Part shown: positions 10,505-21,330 of the stretch, in pieces | Layout: each line of letters opens with the position of its first letter | How positions within the stretch are numbered: position 1 is the first letter of the stretch | DNA from: Coccinella septempunctata | Lineage: Eukaryota > Arthropoda > Insecta > Coleoptera > Coccinellidae | DNA: 64,000 nt | Direction of reading: 5' to 3' | NCBI RefSeq assembly: GCF_907165205.1 | Contig: NC_058189.1 | Coordinates: 50,556,270 to 50,620,269, forward strand | The notes under the pieces: model-generated | What the model saw: only the letters and a program-made list of their open reading frames with translations | Told to the model about the DNA's origin: nothing | Database searches by the model: none | Made by a program: the position numbers and the translations under genes

Positions 10505-11420
10505 GTTAGTCTGCCAGAAATCCTTCTGATAGATATCAGCCTGGAGGATGAAACTCTGGAACAGGTCGAGCAGTTCAAATACTTGAAAGCTTCATAACTA
10601 CTAGGGCCATAGACATAGAGACATGGACTGTGCCTTCCCTTTCTATCTAAGAATGAAATACGGTCAAAAGAAGTGACAGAGAGAAACTGAACATCGGGTA
10701 TGCTAGTTGTCTTTTTCTAGAATTTTGGTTGGTCCTCACTCACCTCTATGTGAACAGAAAAGAGACAGGTATCGGCCCGACGATCATTTCTCCCTTTCTA
10801 TAAAATAGCCAATTTCATGCTGGCATTGCTCCAGTTCATGTCTCTATGCCCATGACTAGGGCTACCTGATTACGGAAATACACAACCGTATCAATTCGGC
10901 ATCACGGGCATTCTGGAAGCTAAGGGACAGAGTGTTTCAAAATCACGACCTCAATCTGAAGACCAAGACAGCACTTTACAAAGCAGTGGTCCTCCCAACG
11001 CTTCTTTACGGAAGCGAAAGCTGGACGCCCTACAGGCGACACATTAAACAGATTGAACAAACGCAACAACGTCATCTAAGACAAATAATGCATATCAGAT
11101 GGTTCCGCAAAGTTTCAAATGCAGAAGTCTTGCAACGCGCGAGTTGTATAACAATTGAGACTAAAGTAACGAGGGCCCGACTCAGATGGAGTGGCCACAT
11201 TCTGAGGATGCAAGACATAAGCCTCCCCAAAATGGCTTTGTATGGCGAATTCATAGAGTGAGCTCCGAAACCAAGAGGCCAGTATAAGCGGTTCAAGGAT
11301 ATACTGCGGCGGCGGCCAGATCTGGTTGGTGGTATCCATGCCCAGAGTGTGGAAGGATCTTTAGGTCACGGTTGGGTCTCTTCAGTCACAGGAGGGCACG
11401 CAAGTCGCAAGTAGCCCTAG
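10505..11420 (+). pseudogene. Jockey/RTE-like LINE, reverse-transcriptase C-terminal remnant
   Basis: The frame resumes either side of a MITE. Before it: LEDETLEQVEQFKYLKAS. After it: YLITEIHNRINSASRAF, KALYKAVVLP-type text (LKTKTALYKAVVLPTLLYGS), ESWT, QQRHLRQIMHI and TRARLRWSGHILRM. These are the thumb and connection motifs downstream of the YADD catalytic box in non-LTR retrotransposon polymerases. A stop at 11259-11261 is followed in frame by more of the same protein (PRGQYKRFKD). The endonuclease and catalytic domains are missing. The copy is dead. Confidence 0.8.
10608..10854. mobile_element. 247-bp hAT-like MITE, copy 2, inside the LINE
   Basis: Ends CATAGACATAGAGACATG and CATGGGCATAGAGACATG (complement) are flanked by the exact 8-bp duplication ACTAGGGC at 10600-10607 and 10855-10862. 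Same family as 5729-5973. It interrupts the LINE frame and is younger than it. Confidence 0.85.
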
Positions 11421-13230
11421 GAAATTAGGGTTTGATAGCACCTATTTTTTTAAATCTTTTTGTAGATTTATTCTCGGTAATGGGATACAGCGATGAATGA
11501 ATGATATAACTAACGAGTTGATTTATATTTTCGTAGTAATTTGACGGACAAATGAAAAATTTTGCCCTCGTCTCGTCACCTAGCAACCCTTTAAACAGAG
11601 ATTCTGAACGCTTTTTATTCAATAGAAGAAGGATTCTGATACAGGTATGATTAACTAATGCTTCAGAGTGGCACAAATTTGGGCTCCATACTTCAGGTAA
11701 ATTCCACATGAGCATAATAATCATTTCAGGAAGCACTTCATTATTTTCATGATTACTATATAAGTGGATCTCATAACCTGTGCCGCAAACTGGTGTTTCT
11801 TCATAGACCCCAGCTAAGTGTATTCTAAACTAAGTTCGCAGCAGATGCTAATTTTCGCTTTGATCAATCTCAGGTGGTGATGAATATATTGTAGACCTCT
11901 TCGGATCCTAATTATTCAGCATTCCTAGATAATACATAAAAGCAACTAATATTAGTCACCCGCGAAATCTCGGAAGTTTCCCCTTCTGAAATTTACTATT
12001 TGAGACATCTGAACTATTCTACAGATTCATACTTAAATTATGAATTATTGTAGGCCAAGATTCCAAACACAACTGCCACTGGGCACCAACCACTGATAAT
12101 TGGGATTATGATATTGTTCGAAATTCTCTAGTGAGCTAAAAATTTTTGAAGTCTAAACCTTCCGGTTATAGAAGGAATGAAAATTAATTTGTAAAAAAAT
12201 TTTTTTTTCCATTTTTTCGTTTTCAATTCTGTTAAAACCATTGTATTGATTAAAATAGTTTTATAAATATTGGAAACAAACTGGAAAAAAAGGAGATATG
12301 ATATTCAGTATTGCGTTTGTTATTACTATTCTAAATATCTTAACACAAACCGTTTTCACATTTTTGAAGTCGAAGAATTTGAAAATATCGAATATATCCT
12401 GAATTTTGAAAAACTTTCACAGCCTGTTCCAAATGTCGTGTCAAAAAGTGGGATCAAAATTTGCCCATAAATTTCATTTTTCAAATTAGAACCCTAATTT
12501 TTTACCATTGCGTTGGAGTCTGCGAAGACAAATAATGTTAGTGTTCTAATATATCAACGTTCTTAAAATGAATAATTCCTGAGATATTTAGGATTTTCTG
12601 AATTCATGTCGTACGTAGAATGCAACTGATGAAATCTGTTTCATATCAATAATCTATGTTCATAGAAGATAAATTTTCCCCTTGTGGACTAGTCCACAAG
12701 TGACAGACCTCTTTTCTGAATTCATTTATTTCATAGATATAGAGGCATGGACTATCGTTGTAACGATACTTGATTGTTCTATATAAAAATCAAGCCGAGT
12801 TTTAAATGTCCTGAATTTTCCAGTTGAAGCAATGCAACAACGTCTGATGGAGATTTCAGTTTTAATATAGATATTCCGTTTCATTTTTCAGAATCCTGAT
12901 TAATAAATTCCGTAAAATTTAAATTTCCATCAGTAATCCGCCGTAATAATCCAAAACAAAGAAAAAGTGTCTTTCTGCATTCGGCGTTGTTTTTCCGTCC
13001 ACAAAAACACACCGAATTCAGCATAAAACAACGTGGACTGCAGATAATGCAAGTTTCTTTTACCGATAAGGAGATAAACGCCACCGAGAATATTTCTTCT
13101 GGGGAGAATATTCGAGAATACCGAATTTTTGGATGCAATTTTGATCACATGACCGTCCTGGATAGTTGATAAATAGGGCCGCACCACCAGACGAACGTCA
13201 TTCATGATTCATTATTCTTGATACATGATT
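11421..13230. other. Receptor intron, unclassified
   Basis: No exon or full element found. There is a 20-bp perfect palindrome at 12681-12700 (CTTGTGGACTAGTCCACAAG). A possible decayed MITE terminus (ATAGAGGCATGGACT) lies at about 12738-12752. Confidence 0.4.
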
Positions 13231-13339
13231 GATTGTTCGACAGTTATTCATTCGTTATTTATTCGGCATTCGTCATTCATTTCCCTATTAACTATTAAGA
13301 AAGTTGCATTCTTTTATTTGCCTAATAACCCCCTGTTTA

Positions 13340-14385
13340 ACGCAGACTTCTGTCGCCTGGCTCTCTAGTGAACCAAGATCAATCGACGGAAGTCTCGAAG
13401 TCGTTCCGCTGGTAATGCTTGGCGTGTACACCCAAGGTTGCACCGGCAAGACCACAGTAACCTATCCCATCCTACCCCTGTCGTGTTCCGTTTTCGTTTT
13501 CCTGTTTACCGCAGACTTGTGTCTGGTGAACCAAGACCAACCGACGGAAGTCTCGAAGTCGTTTCTCTGGTAATGCTTGGCGTGTACACCCAAGGTTGCC
13601 CCGGAAAGACCACAGTAGCCTATCCCGTCCTACCCCTGTCGTGTTCCGTTTTCGTTTTCCTGTTTACCGCAGACTTCTGTCGCATGGCTCTCTGGTGACC
13701 AATCGGCAGAGGTCTCGAAGTCTTTCTGCTGGTAATGCTTGGCGTGTACACCCAAGGTTGCACCGGCAAGACCACAGTAACCTATCCCATCCTACCCCTG
13801 TCGTGTTCCGTTTTCGTTTTCCTGTTTACCGCAGACTTGTGTCTGGTGAACCAAGACCAACCGACGGAAGTCTCGAAGTCGTTTCTCTGGTAATGCTTGG
13901 CGTGTACACCCAAGGTTGCCCCGGAAAGACCACAGTAGCCTATCCCGTCCTACCCCTGTCGTGTTCCGTTTTCGTTTTCCTGTTTACCGCAGACTTCTGT
14001 CGCATGGCTCTCTGGTGACCAATCGGCAGAGGTCTCGAAGTCTTTCTGCTGGTAATGCTTGGCGTGTACACCCAAGGTTGCACCGGCAAGACCACAGTAA
14101 CCTATCCCATCCTACCCCTGTCGTGTTCCGTTTTCGTTTTCCTGTTTACCGCAGACTTGTGTCTGGTGAACCAAGACCAACCGACGGAAGTCTCGAAGTC
14201 GTTTCTCTGGTAATGCTTGGCGTGTACACCCAAGGTTGCCCCGGAAAGACCACAGTAGCCTATCCCGTCCTACCCCTGTTGTGTTCCGTTTAGATTTCCC
14301 GTTTACCGCAGACTTCTGTCGCATGGCTCTCTGGTGACCAATCGGCAGAGGTCCCGAAGTCTTTCTGCTGGTAATGGTAGGGACT
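13340..14385. repeat. Satellite array, 320-bp dimer of 158- and 162-bp monomers
   Basis: GGCGTGTACACCCAAGGTTG recurs at 13421, 13579, 13741, 13899, 14061 and 14219. Spacing alternates 158 and 162, so the higher-order unit is 320 bp. One monomer type carries CACCGGCAAGACC, the other CCCCGGAAAGACC. Adjacent dimers are almost identical, indicating recent homogenisation, while the first and last monomers are more diverged. The array is GC-richer than its surroundings. Several frames stay open across it, but because 320 is not a multiple of three they do not describe a repeated protein. Confidence 0.9.
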
Positions 14386-14814
14386 TGGATCTTTCTGAGA
14401 CAACCGGTTACTGTGAATTTTGTGTAAACCCCGTACATCCCTCATTGTCTCAGAAGGAATCAAATTGACCGCTATTGATTTCTTTCTTTCTTTAATACCT
14501 GTTATTTTGACTGAATATAATTAATTTCGATATTGTTTAATTCATTAATTTCACTGTGTTGAGTTTGAATTTCTGATCACCGTGACAGATAAATTGTTGC
14601 ATTTCTGTTTTCCTCATTTTGAACTGGGTCATCAGCTGTATATATTTCTTGACTTGGAAATCATTGTATGGTTCACTGTAATTCAGATTATTGTAATAAA
14701 TTCGGTTTTAAAGAACTTGTTATCGCTTAGATAACCCCGAACTCGGTCTCCGACTAGTAGGTACCTGGGTGGGGTTGCTATTTCTCCCTATTGAGAGAAT
14801 AGCTGGCGCTCGAG
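14386..14814 (+). repeat. Possible retrotransposon LTR end with primer-binding-like site
   Basis: After the satellite come TTGTAATAAATTCGG, a GC-rich segment (CCCCGAACTCGGTCTCC) and then TGGCGCTCGAG at 14804-14814. The last resembles the TGGCGCCCGA primer-binding sites that use tRNA-Lys. A left LTR boundary, target duplication and gag/pol are not seen, so the satellite could lie inside a long LTR or this could be chance. Confidence 0.25.
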
Positions 14815-15118
14815 ATTAAACCCTTGAAAACTAAACTAGTTACTCGGTTTGTGCTCAAGATTTTAGAATAGGAGTAAAAAAATACGATACTGGATACGCA
14901 AATCTCTTTTTTTTTACAATATTCTGAAAACTATTTGAATGAATGAAAACAATGGTTTTAACAGAAAAGTATTCAGCATTGAATACTCAATCATATCAGA
15001 AACGAAAAAATAAAAAAAAATTATCTTCACTCTTTGTTTAACTTGTAAAGTGTTCAAGCTCCAGAAATATCTTAACTCAGTAGAGAATTTCGAACAATAT
15101 AATAATCTCAATTTTCAG

Positions 15119-15211
15119 ATTTCAAATGGGTCCAGTTCTCCAGAAAAGTCTAAAAGGCATTCGAACTTGAGACAGCCATTATATCATTTATATAATGAAC
15201 TTTTGCGTTAA
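15119..15211 (+). CDS. Candidate alternative terminal exon of the glutamate receptor
   Basis: A good acceptor (TCTCAATTTTCAG at 15118) opens, in the phase required by the upstream exon, a 30-codon frame ending in TAA at 15209-15211. It begins ISNGSSSPEKSKRHSNLRQP. The hydrophilic Ser/Lys/Arg content suits a cytoplasmic tail. If used, it would give a receptor with a different, shorter C-terminus. Support is splice signal, phase and composition only. Confidence 0.3.
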   Translation: MSNGSSSPEKSKRHSNLRQPLYHLYNELLR

Positions 15212-15435
15212 ATTGCAGATTACAGATTGATCATCCCCAAATCCCATCATTAAAAAAATATGTCCAGTCATGAAAAAATATTTCAACGAAAAAGGCGCCA
15301 AAATTTTACTTTGTAACGAGGCCCTGTATACACTGAAGCCAGCCCTGTAATTGCAGATTGAAACAAAGATATTACATGTGTCATATCTTTGGTTTGAAAT
15401 CAGACATGATAAATAATATTAAAAAATATTTCCAG

Positions 15436-15501
15436 GACGGCGTAGTGCTACCTATGAGCGAAATGAAGAAACCCCCGATAACCTACGATGACGACACCTA
15501 G
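15436..15501 (+). CDS. Glutamate receptor last exon, up to the first stop (TAG)
   Basis: The acceptor AATATTTCCAG ends at 15435. The phase-0 frame DGVVLPMSEMKKPPITYDDD-T ends at TAG (15499-15501), continuing directly from LPHLNG or from the microexon. Acidic and Lys/Pro-rich tail. Taken literally this is the receptor's C-terminus. However, the same frame then continues for 137 codons (next entry), so the TAG may not be the only end. Confidence 0.65.
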   Translation, partial: DGVVLPMSEMKKPPITYDDDT

Positions 15502-15915
15502 CGCTTTCTGCCGGTGGGCGGAGGCACCACCACGTTCACCTCGAATCCCATCAGGAATTGCTGCGGCGGAGGTCCTTCGAATCTGCAGCAGCGTCCTGGG
15601 AACAAATCTGCCACCCTTAATTACAGAACAGTTCCCTCCTGTCCCAACTTGGCAAAATCGGCGTCGCTGGGCAGGGACAGTGTTTATTTCGAGAGCAGAG
15701 ACATTCCAGAACACGACAGTGGATACCGGGAGGCTGTCGAAGGTAGGTGTCTGTACCTGAAAGTGGGCGCCTGCGACATCGTGAAAAGCGGGATGACTTG
15801 TAACGTCCCGGATAATATCCTGTGGAAGTTTGATGCCACGGACGAGAGTTCTAATAGCCCAGATGTAATAGCTAGGACATTGCCGGACGCTATAATGAGC
15901 ACGACCACATTGTGA
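15502..15915 (+). CDS. In-frame extension of the glutamate receptor tail after TAG
   Basis: Immediately after the TAG the same frame runs 137 codons to TGA at 15913-15915. It reads RFLPVGGGTTTFTSNPIRN, then CGGGPSNLQQ, PSCPNLAKSASLGRDSVYF, ...DSGYREAVEGR and finishes IMSTTTL. Its GC content is far above the surrounding intron, it lacks simple repeats, and it ends in T-T-L, which fits a class I PDZ ligand. It looks like real tail coding sequence. It could be reached by stop-codon readthrough, by A-to-I editing of TAG to TGG, or by an alternative acceptor whose AG is the TAG itself. It could also be a recent nonsense change. A GTAGGT at 15743 could act as a donor inside it. Confidence 0.55.
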   Translation, partial: RFLPVGGGTTTFTSNPIRNCCGGGPSNLQQRPGNKSATLNYRTVPSCPNLAKSASLGRDSVYFESRDIPEHDSGYREAVEGRCLYLKVGACDIVKSGMTCNVPDNILWKFDATDESSNSPDVIARTLPDAIMSTTTL

Positions 15916-16074
15916 TATATTTAGTTATTTCACTAGTGTTTATATATGATTTAGGTAGTTAATCTGATGTAAAACGAAATGAAAGACAAAGAACTGAAAT
16001 TTATACAAGATCATTATTTGAATTATTTCGAATGTTCAGGGCATTCCGATTCGAAAATGTAAATTAAAATGAGT

Positions 16075-16080
16075 AATAAA
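16075..16080 (+). promoter_or_regulatory. Poly(A) signal of the glutamate receptor gene
   Basis: AATAAA about 160 bp after the TGA that closes the extension. The distance suits a 3' UTR that begins after 15915, and is also compatible with one beginning after 15501. Confidence 0.55.
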
Positions 16081-16100
16081 TCAATTAAAATCAAAATTTA

Positions 16101-16435
16101 TGTCTTTGGAATAACTCATAGGAGGAATTGTAAATTGAGCCTTTTCAATTGAAAAAGAAAAATTTGGAACACAATTGTACCGAACCTGTAAAACAAGATT
16201 ATGTAGTTTTTGCACCTCTGTATATGACGTATCAGCATAATTATTGTAGTTTCATCTCAGCAATTGCACTATATGAATTTCTTCTAGTATTTTGGGGCAC
16301 CTTGCATTCATGTGTGTTCCACTTCCAGATCAACAATTTATTGTACCTACAAGAATTCATTGCAACATCTCATAAAATCGAAAAGTACTAGAAGTACTTT
16401 TGTGTGAAGTCATGTTCACCACTGTCATGACCTAT
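16101..16435. other. Intergenic gap
   Basis: AT-rich, no feature recognised. The 80-codon open frame here has no family resemblance. Confidence 0.4.
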
Positions 16436-16948
16436 TAGCTGGGGAGCCGACGATGCTAAATCGGGATGTACTCGAGCTTCGTGGAGACCTAGTGGATTTT
16501 GAAAATTAGATGGTAGAAAGAAAAAAAGGTTCTATTATGAATGCACTTTCAGCGATGGGGAAAGCGTCTGCAGATGTAAAAAAATCGCAAGGTATACATA
16601 CTAGAGCGTGTCAGATATTAAGATACTGTATATGCACTACGTGTCTCTGATAATAAATCCATGTTAATCTGACAGTTTGCGTGGTGCGGCTGGCCGTACG
16701 GAAGAGTTGAATATGGTAAAAAAAAGTTGTGTCAGATTTTCAGAGGATATGTTAATTGGACCCAAAAGAAGCTACATTTCAAGAGACTGACAATTCGGAC
16801 TTGACGCAAGGTCACAGTGGTCCTTTGAAAATTAAAAAAGAAATCGTTACTTGTACATACTCGAGCATGTCAGATTTTCATACAGATGGTCTCAGTGTTC
16901 CAGACGTGTTCACCCATTAATCTGACACTAATCAGGGGGCTTCTATTA

Positions 16949-17109
16949 CAGCCGTTTTCAATAAACCTATCTATCCATCGTTTCACTTACTGACGAAACT
17001 ATTCTAAAATATATCTGCAGATAGATCATAGAAACGAAATCGCATGGTTTTTCTATCTTGGATAACAATGGATAGATAGATAGATAGATAGATAGATTGA
17101 AAACGGCCG
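16949..17109. mobile_element. Family I MITE, 161 bp, inside family B
   Basis: Ends CAGCCGTTTTCAATAAACCT and, at right, the complement of CGGCCGTTTTCAATC. TTA lies on both sides (16946-16948, 17110-17112). Copy 1 of family B shows the empty site. The right arm has expanded GATA tetranucleotides (GATAGATAGATAGATA). TWA duplication and size fit a PIF/Harbinger MITE. Confidence 0.8.
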
Positions 17110-17800
17110 TTAATCTGACAGTTTGGAGATGATAACAAGGCATTTTTTTTAATATCTCTTTTCCTGTACCTCTAATCGTTTCTGAATCCATTATGAAAGT
17201 TGTGGATAATAAAATTCTATACAACTTTTGTCTCAAGCAATTCTATATACTCTCAACCATTTTCGACTTAGAGGGCGATAAGGGCGAGGAGCTTAGCCAC
17301 ACATGCGAAAGGCCAAGGTCAATTTAGAAACCCAGTCTAATGTAAATTCATCGTTGTATATCTCAAAAATTTTAAAACGTAGAAAAAATTGCTTCGGACA
17401 AAATTTGTAGAAAATGTTATGCTCTACAACTTTCATAATGAATTCGAAAACAATTTGAATCCCAGGAGAGGAGATATTCGAAAAAAGAAGGTTTTTGTGA
17501 CCTTTATGACCAATTTTTATTGTTTCGGCTTACTGAAACTGTCGGATTATATTTTTTGAATCATTAGCTTCAAATAAGTAAAAAGGCACCGTGCTCGTTA
17601 ATGCATGTACACGTAACGTTTTTTTTCTGCAAGTTTGGCGCCCTCTCACACATTTTCGTCAAGCTTAAATTGTCAGATTAAGATAATATATATTTTTCAA
17701 CATGTAATTAACCGCATATTATATCATATCTTAATCTGACACGCTCTAGTATGTACAATGATCGTTTTTTTTACTATTCTGATAGGCTGTCCTAGACAAT

Positions 17801-18355
17801 AGGGAATACTCCTTCTGACGAAAATGATGTATTTTTTATGAAATATCTTTCAAACGTCACATTTGGAAATAACCATTTCAACCGTTTCCGAACAAAAATT
17901 ATTTCAAGTACTTAAGAATGAAAATGGGTATTTAAAATTTAAAGCATTTCGTTTCTATTGCACAAGTTGACAACATCGACTGAAATATGCCTTGATAATA
18001 AAGGACAGCAAATACACTATTTCGATGAGATAGACTAAGATGGCTGTCTATGAAGTCTGCGACGAACAAGGAAGGTCGTAAAATTTTATGGGATTTTTAT
18101 GAGTACGCGCCTTATGATGGCTGTAAATCAACAACTTTATTTTATAATCAAGTCATTGTTTTTTTTATTTTCTAGTAGGCCCTGTTGCTAAATCGTTAAC
18201 TAGAAACGAAGCGTGAGGTTTTAAAATTAAAACCTCATATTTGAAGAATGATTTTGAAGAGTTTCCGCGGTGCATTAGAAAAATTCATGAGTGAAACTCA
18301 TAATTATTCATTTTAAACATGCATATGCACCCAAATTGAGGAGAATGCCCCATTC
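17801..18355. mobile_element. Family C element, copy 1, inside family B
   Basis: AGGGAATACTCCTTCTGACG at left; at right the complement of a GGGGAATGGGGCATTCTCCT end. Its absence from family B copy 1 defines the insertion. Internal landmark CAAGTTGACAACATCGACTG is shared with 26630-27147 and, inverted, 52109-52701. Non-coding. Confidence 0.7.
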
Positions 18356-18462
18356 CCCCTATATACAGGTCTAATTTTTGGTAGAGGTACTCTACAGGGT
18401 CCTCTTAGGTATATTAATCTGACACGCTCGAGTAAAACTCGAATTTCTCTCTTAGGATCCCC

Positions 18463-19058
18463 AACTTTATGTAAGCCTTGTCGATTATTGACTGATTTTG
18501 GATATTATGATTACCCAATATATTTTTGCCACAAATGCCATCGTGATAATTAGTACCATAATGCGATCCTCTTTTCAGTATCCATAAATATTGCAATTCA
18601 AAACGAATTCTGAGCTAATCGCCAAGCAAGATGATGTGGTCATATTTTGCATAACTCTGCAAAGGGTTATGCGGTGAAAAGAAATAGGTAATGAATAGTA
18701 ATTATAAATTCAAAAGCTAGAAAATTATTTGAAAGAATGTATCGGAGAAAGGATATCTAGAAAATGAATTCCAGTCGATAAGATGACGTCGAAAACTTCG
18801 ACGATCTATCGACGAGTTCATTAACTCTTTATAAATGGTTTTCGAGTAAACTGTAAACTACATGCAGGCTGCTCGCATACCCTTATCCTCAACTTCCAAC
18901 TATATTTTCACTCACCGTTCAAAAGACTTTTCATTGAACATCAAGCTTATGGAATGAAGAGTGCAGGCACTTCATTATTGGTCTTGACAAGAAGTGAATT
19001 CACTTTATTTATCACTTTATTTTATTATTTATTACTTACTAAACATATTGAATATACA
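18463..19058. other. Intergenic gap
   Basis: No exon or element recognised. TCGATAAGATGACGTCGAAAACTTCGACGATCTATCGA near 18776-18813 forms an imperfect hairpin. Confidence 0.4.
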
Positions 19059-19060
19059 TA

Positions 19061-20249
19061 GGGGAGACTAGGGAGCATTGATACATGGGGAGGCTTGATA
19101 CAGGCTTATATCCGCGGTCTGTAGCCGTTTTCAAAAGTATTACACTAGTGAACACTATTCTTTGGCAGAGGGCATTGCGTGACGTTAATATGTAAGGCTA
19201 ACAGTAGTTTGTTTGTGGAATATTAAACAAAGAGTGTTTCGAGGTGAGAAATTGTAAGTTTTAACTCAAGTTACCTAAGGGTTTTATGATCATGCATTAA
19301 TTCTTCGACATAAACAAACATTTCACTGGGAAATATGCATAAAACTACTCAATTTACAGTTTTATTCGGTTTTCAAAATATATGAGTATAAGATGATAAC
19401 ATAAATCACTTTAAAAATTGCTTTCAGGGAGGCTTGATACATGTATCATCTTCAAAAAATATTCCGTAGCTAGTTGGATAGGCCTACATGAAGGCGTTTT
19501 CACCATCCAACATATCAAGGGGATTTTTAACAACTGAAATTTATCCGTACAATCCCCATGTATTTAACGAGGCCGACTTTTCTTGTGCGGAAGTGACTAA
19601 CCGACCATTTCCTGATTTTTCTACACCTATGGGTCCAAAGCAAGCCAGTATCATTGCTGACCTACCTACTGAGCTAAATATTCATCCAGCAGCATACATA
19701 GCCGAGGCAGAACAAGAACCAAGAAAATCAATCAAAAGAGGTATACGAAGGAAAGAGTATGTAGACCGGGGTATTTCGGACAATGAGGATGACACAGTTG
19801 AAGAATATGACTGAGTGGGCGAAGATGTAGCCTATATATATTGCAATGGTTCATTTTCATCCTCTAGATCAAACGAATTCTGGATCAGGTGTCAGGTGTG
19901 CTCGCAATGGCGCGCCGAAGAATTTGCCGGTGTTAGAAAAGGCACAAAAATGTTTATATGTGACATTTGCAAGTGATGCCAATGGAACTTATATTTTCAA
20001 TTTGTGTCTCATACCTCCCAGTACATCGTATCAATCCTCCCATATGTGGGGAGGCTTGAGACAGTTTGCATGTTTTTGTGTTCAACGTTCTGTACAGAAT
20101 GAGATGTTTATGTTTTGAGACTTCTATATTTATTTTGTTGAACGATTAATTGAAGAATTATATAATATAAGAAATTTCCTGTTACTTCATATAATTCAGT
20201 TTCCAAAATAAAAATTCCAAAAAACGTATCAACCCTCCCCAGTCTCCCC
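19061..20249 (+). mobile_element. Pogo-like DNA transposon, internally deleted (1189 bp)
   Basis: Perfect-type ends GGGGAGACTAGGGAGCATTG and (complement of right) GGGGAGACTGGGGAGGGTTG lie between TA dinucleotides (19059-19060, 20250-20251), the Tc1/mariner/pogo target. A GGGGAGGCTTGATACATG-like word is repeated inside (about 19090, 19430, 20048), possibly as transposase-binding sites. It holds a remnant of the transposase C-terminus, described separately. The DDE catalytic core is deleted. Confidence 0.8.
19476..19976 (+). pseudogene. Pogo/jerky-like transposase, C-terminal remnant with one stop
   Basis: After a possible acceptor (GTTGGATAG) the frame reads AYMKAFSPSNISRGFLTTEI, YPYNPHVFNEADF and VTNRPFPDF. 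This is the segment that follows the third catalytic Asp in pogo/jerky-type DDE transposases. It continues through an acidic/basic linker to TGA at 19812-19814. The same frame then goes on to WIRCQVCSQWRAEEFAG and FICDICK before TGA at 19974-19976. That is a C-terminal CxxC...CxxC zinc motif seen in this transposase group. One nonsense mutation thus separates the two parts. It has no catalytic residues. Confidence 0.75.
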
Positions 20250-20251
20250 TA

Positions 20252-21330
20252 GTAATTTTTTCTGCTCATTCAGTTTTGCGGATTGAAACTGGCTAAAATA
20301 TGAACGTATTCATTCAACCTACGAGTATTCGTTTCAACCAATTCGAGCTCAACTCTTCATCATTAAACACGTTTTATGTAAATGTAAGCCTAATTGAATG
20401 ACCACATGCAGGTTATTGATTCAACGTTGTATAACTTTGAAAATGTATCCATGAATTCAGTTCTTATATACCTTCCATGAGTCTCATATCTACATTTAGG
20501 TACTTGAATTTTCCAGAAATCATAAAATATTATCGTACTCGTATGTGGTCATTGGAGAAATTTGTTGGATTTATATTTCGAAAATATCAGTATGTAAGAA
20601 TAAAGCTCTTTGAATGTAACCATTATTTTTAGCAAATAATGGAGAACGGAATGCCCTCAAGAACGTTCTTGTTAATGTCTCATTAGCCTAGTATTAAGGT
20701 TGAAAATGTTGTAATTTAAATGAATGTTGGTGTAGTTGTACAGATGTATTACACTATTGTGGAGAATACTTCAAGATATACTAAACCACTTGTTGAATTT
20801 ACTATATTTTTTTTCGGGAACAATGGGATAAATGAATATCCTATAATTATCCATAATCTGAGACAAATAATACGAACATTTTGGCGCCTCTATCACCATT
20901 CCTGATATTCTACGGCTCAAAAGGTAAGAATTGGTCAGTATTTTAATTTTGAATTCCAAAAATTTGAATTTGTGTGATACTTTTAATGAATCTTCTTATT
21001 TATATCGAGTTCAATTTGAATAATTCATTCAATATGATTTAACATATTCGTTATCCAAAGTTTCGAAGAGGGCCTAAAAACATTAAAAAAATTGAACTCG
21101 ATTATTTTCGCCTTTCAAAATTTAACTTATGTAAAATTTATATATTTAAGTGTTATATTCTTCAGTAATTTGTTATTCATATGTAGGTTAACGAAATACT
21201 AACTTCTCAACTTGCTGGAATCAGTTTGTTAAGCGATTTGTTTATGATGAATAATGTTCATATAATTTTGTTGAGTTTGATTGATGATTATTGTTAAAAT
21301 TGAAAAGTTGTAAATGATAATATATAATAA
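20252..21330. other. Intergenic gap
   Basis: Very AT-rich; no gene or transposon end recognised. Confidence 0.4.

Larger units (their letters stand above)
16436..18462. mobile_element. Family B DNA element, copy 2, with two nested insertions
   Basis: Starts AGCTGGGGAGCCGACGATG and ends with the complement of AGTTGGGGATCCTAAGAG. It is collinear with copy 1 at 1755-3070, including the CTCGAG/GTGTCAGATTAA words. The extra length is explained by a family I element (16949-17109) and a family C element (17801-18355). No coding capacity. Confidence 0.75.

Noticed and set aside
13304..14293. Overlapping open frames of 86-140 codons across the satellite
   Set aside because: They arise because the 320-bp repeat lacks stops in several frames. 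The frame shifts at each unit, and the opposite strand is open as well.
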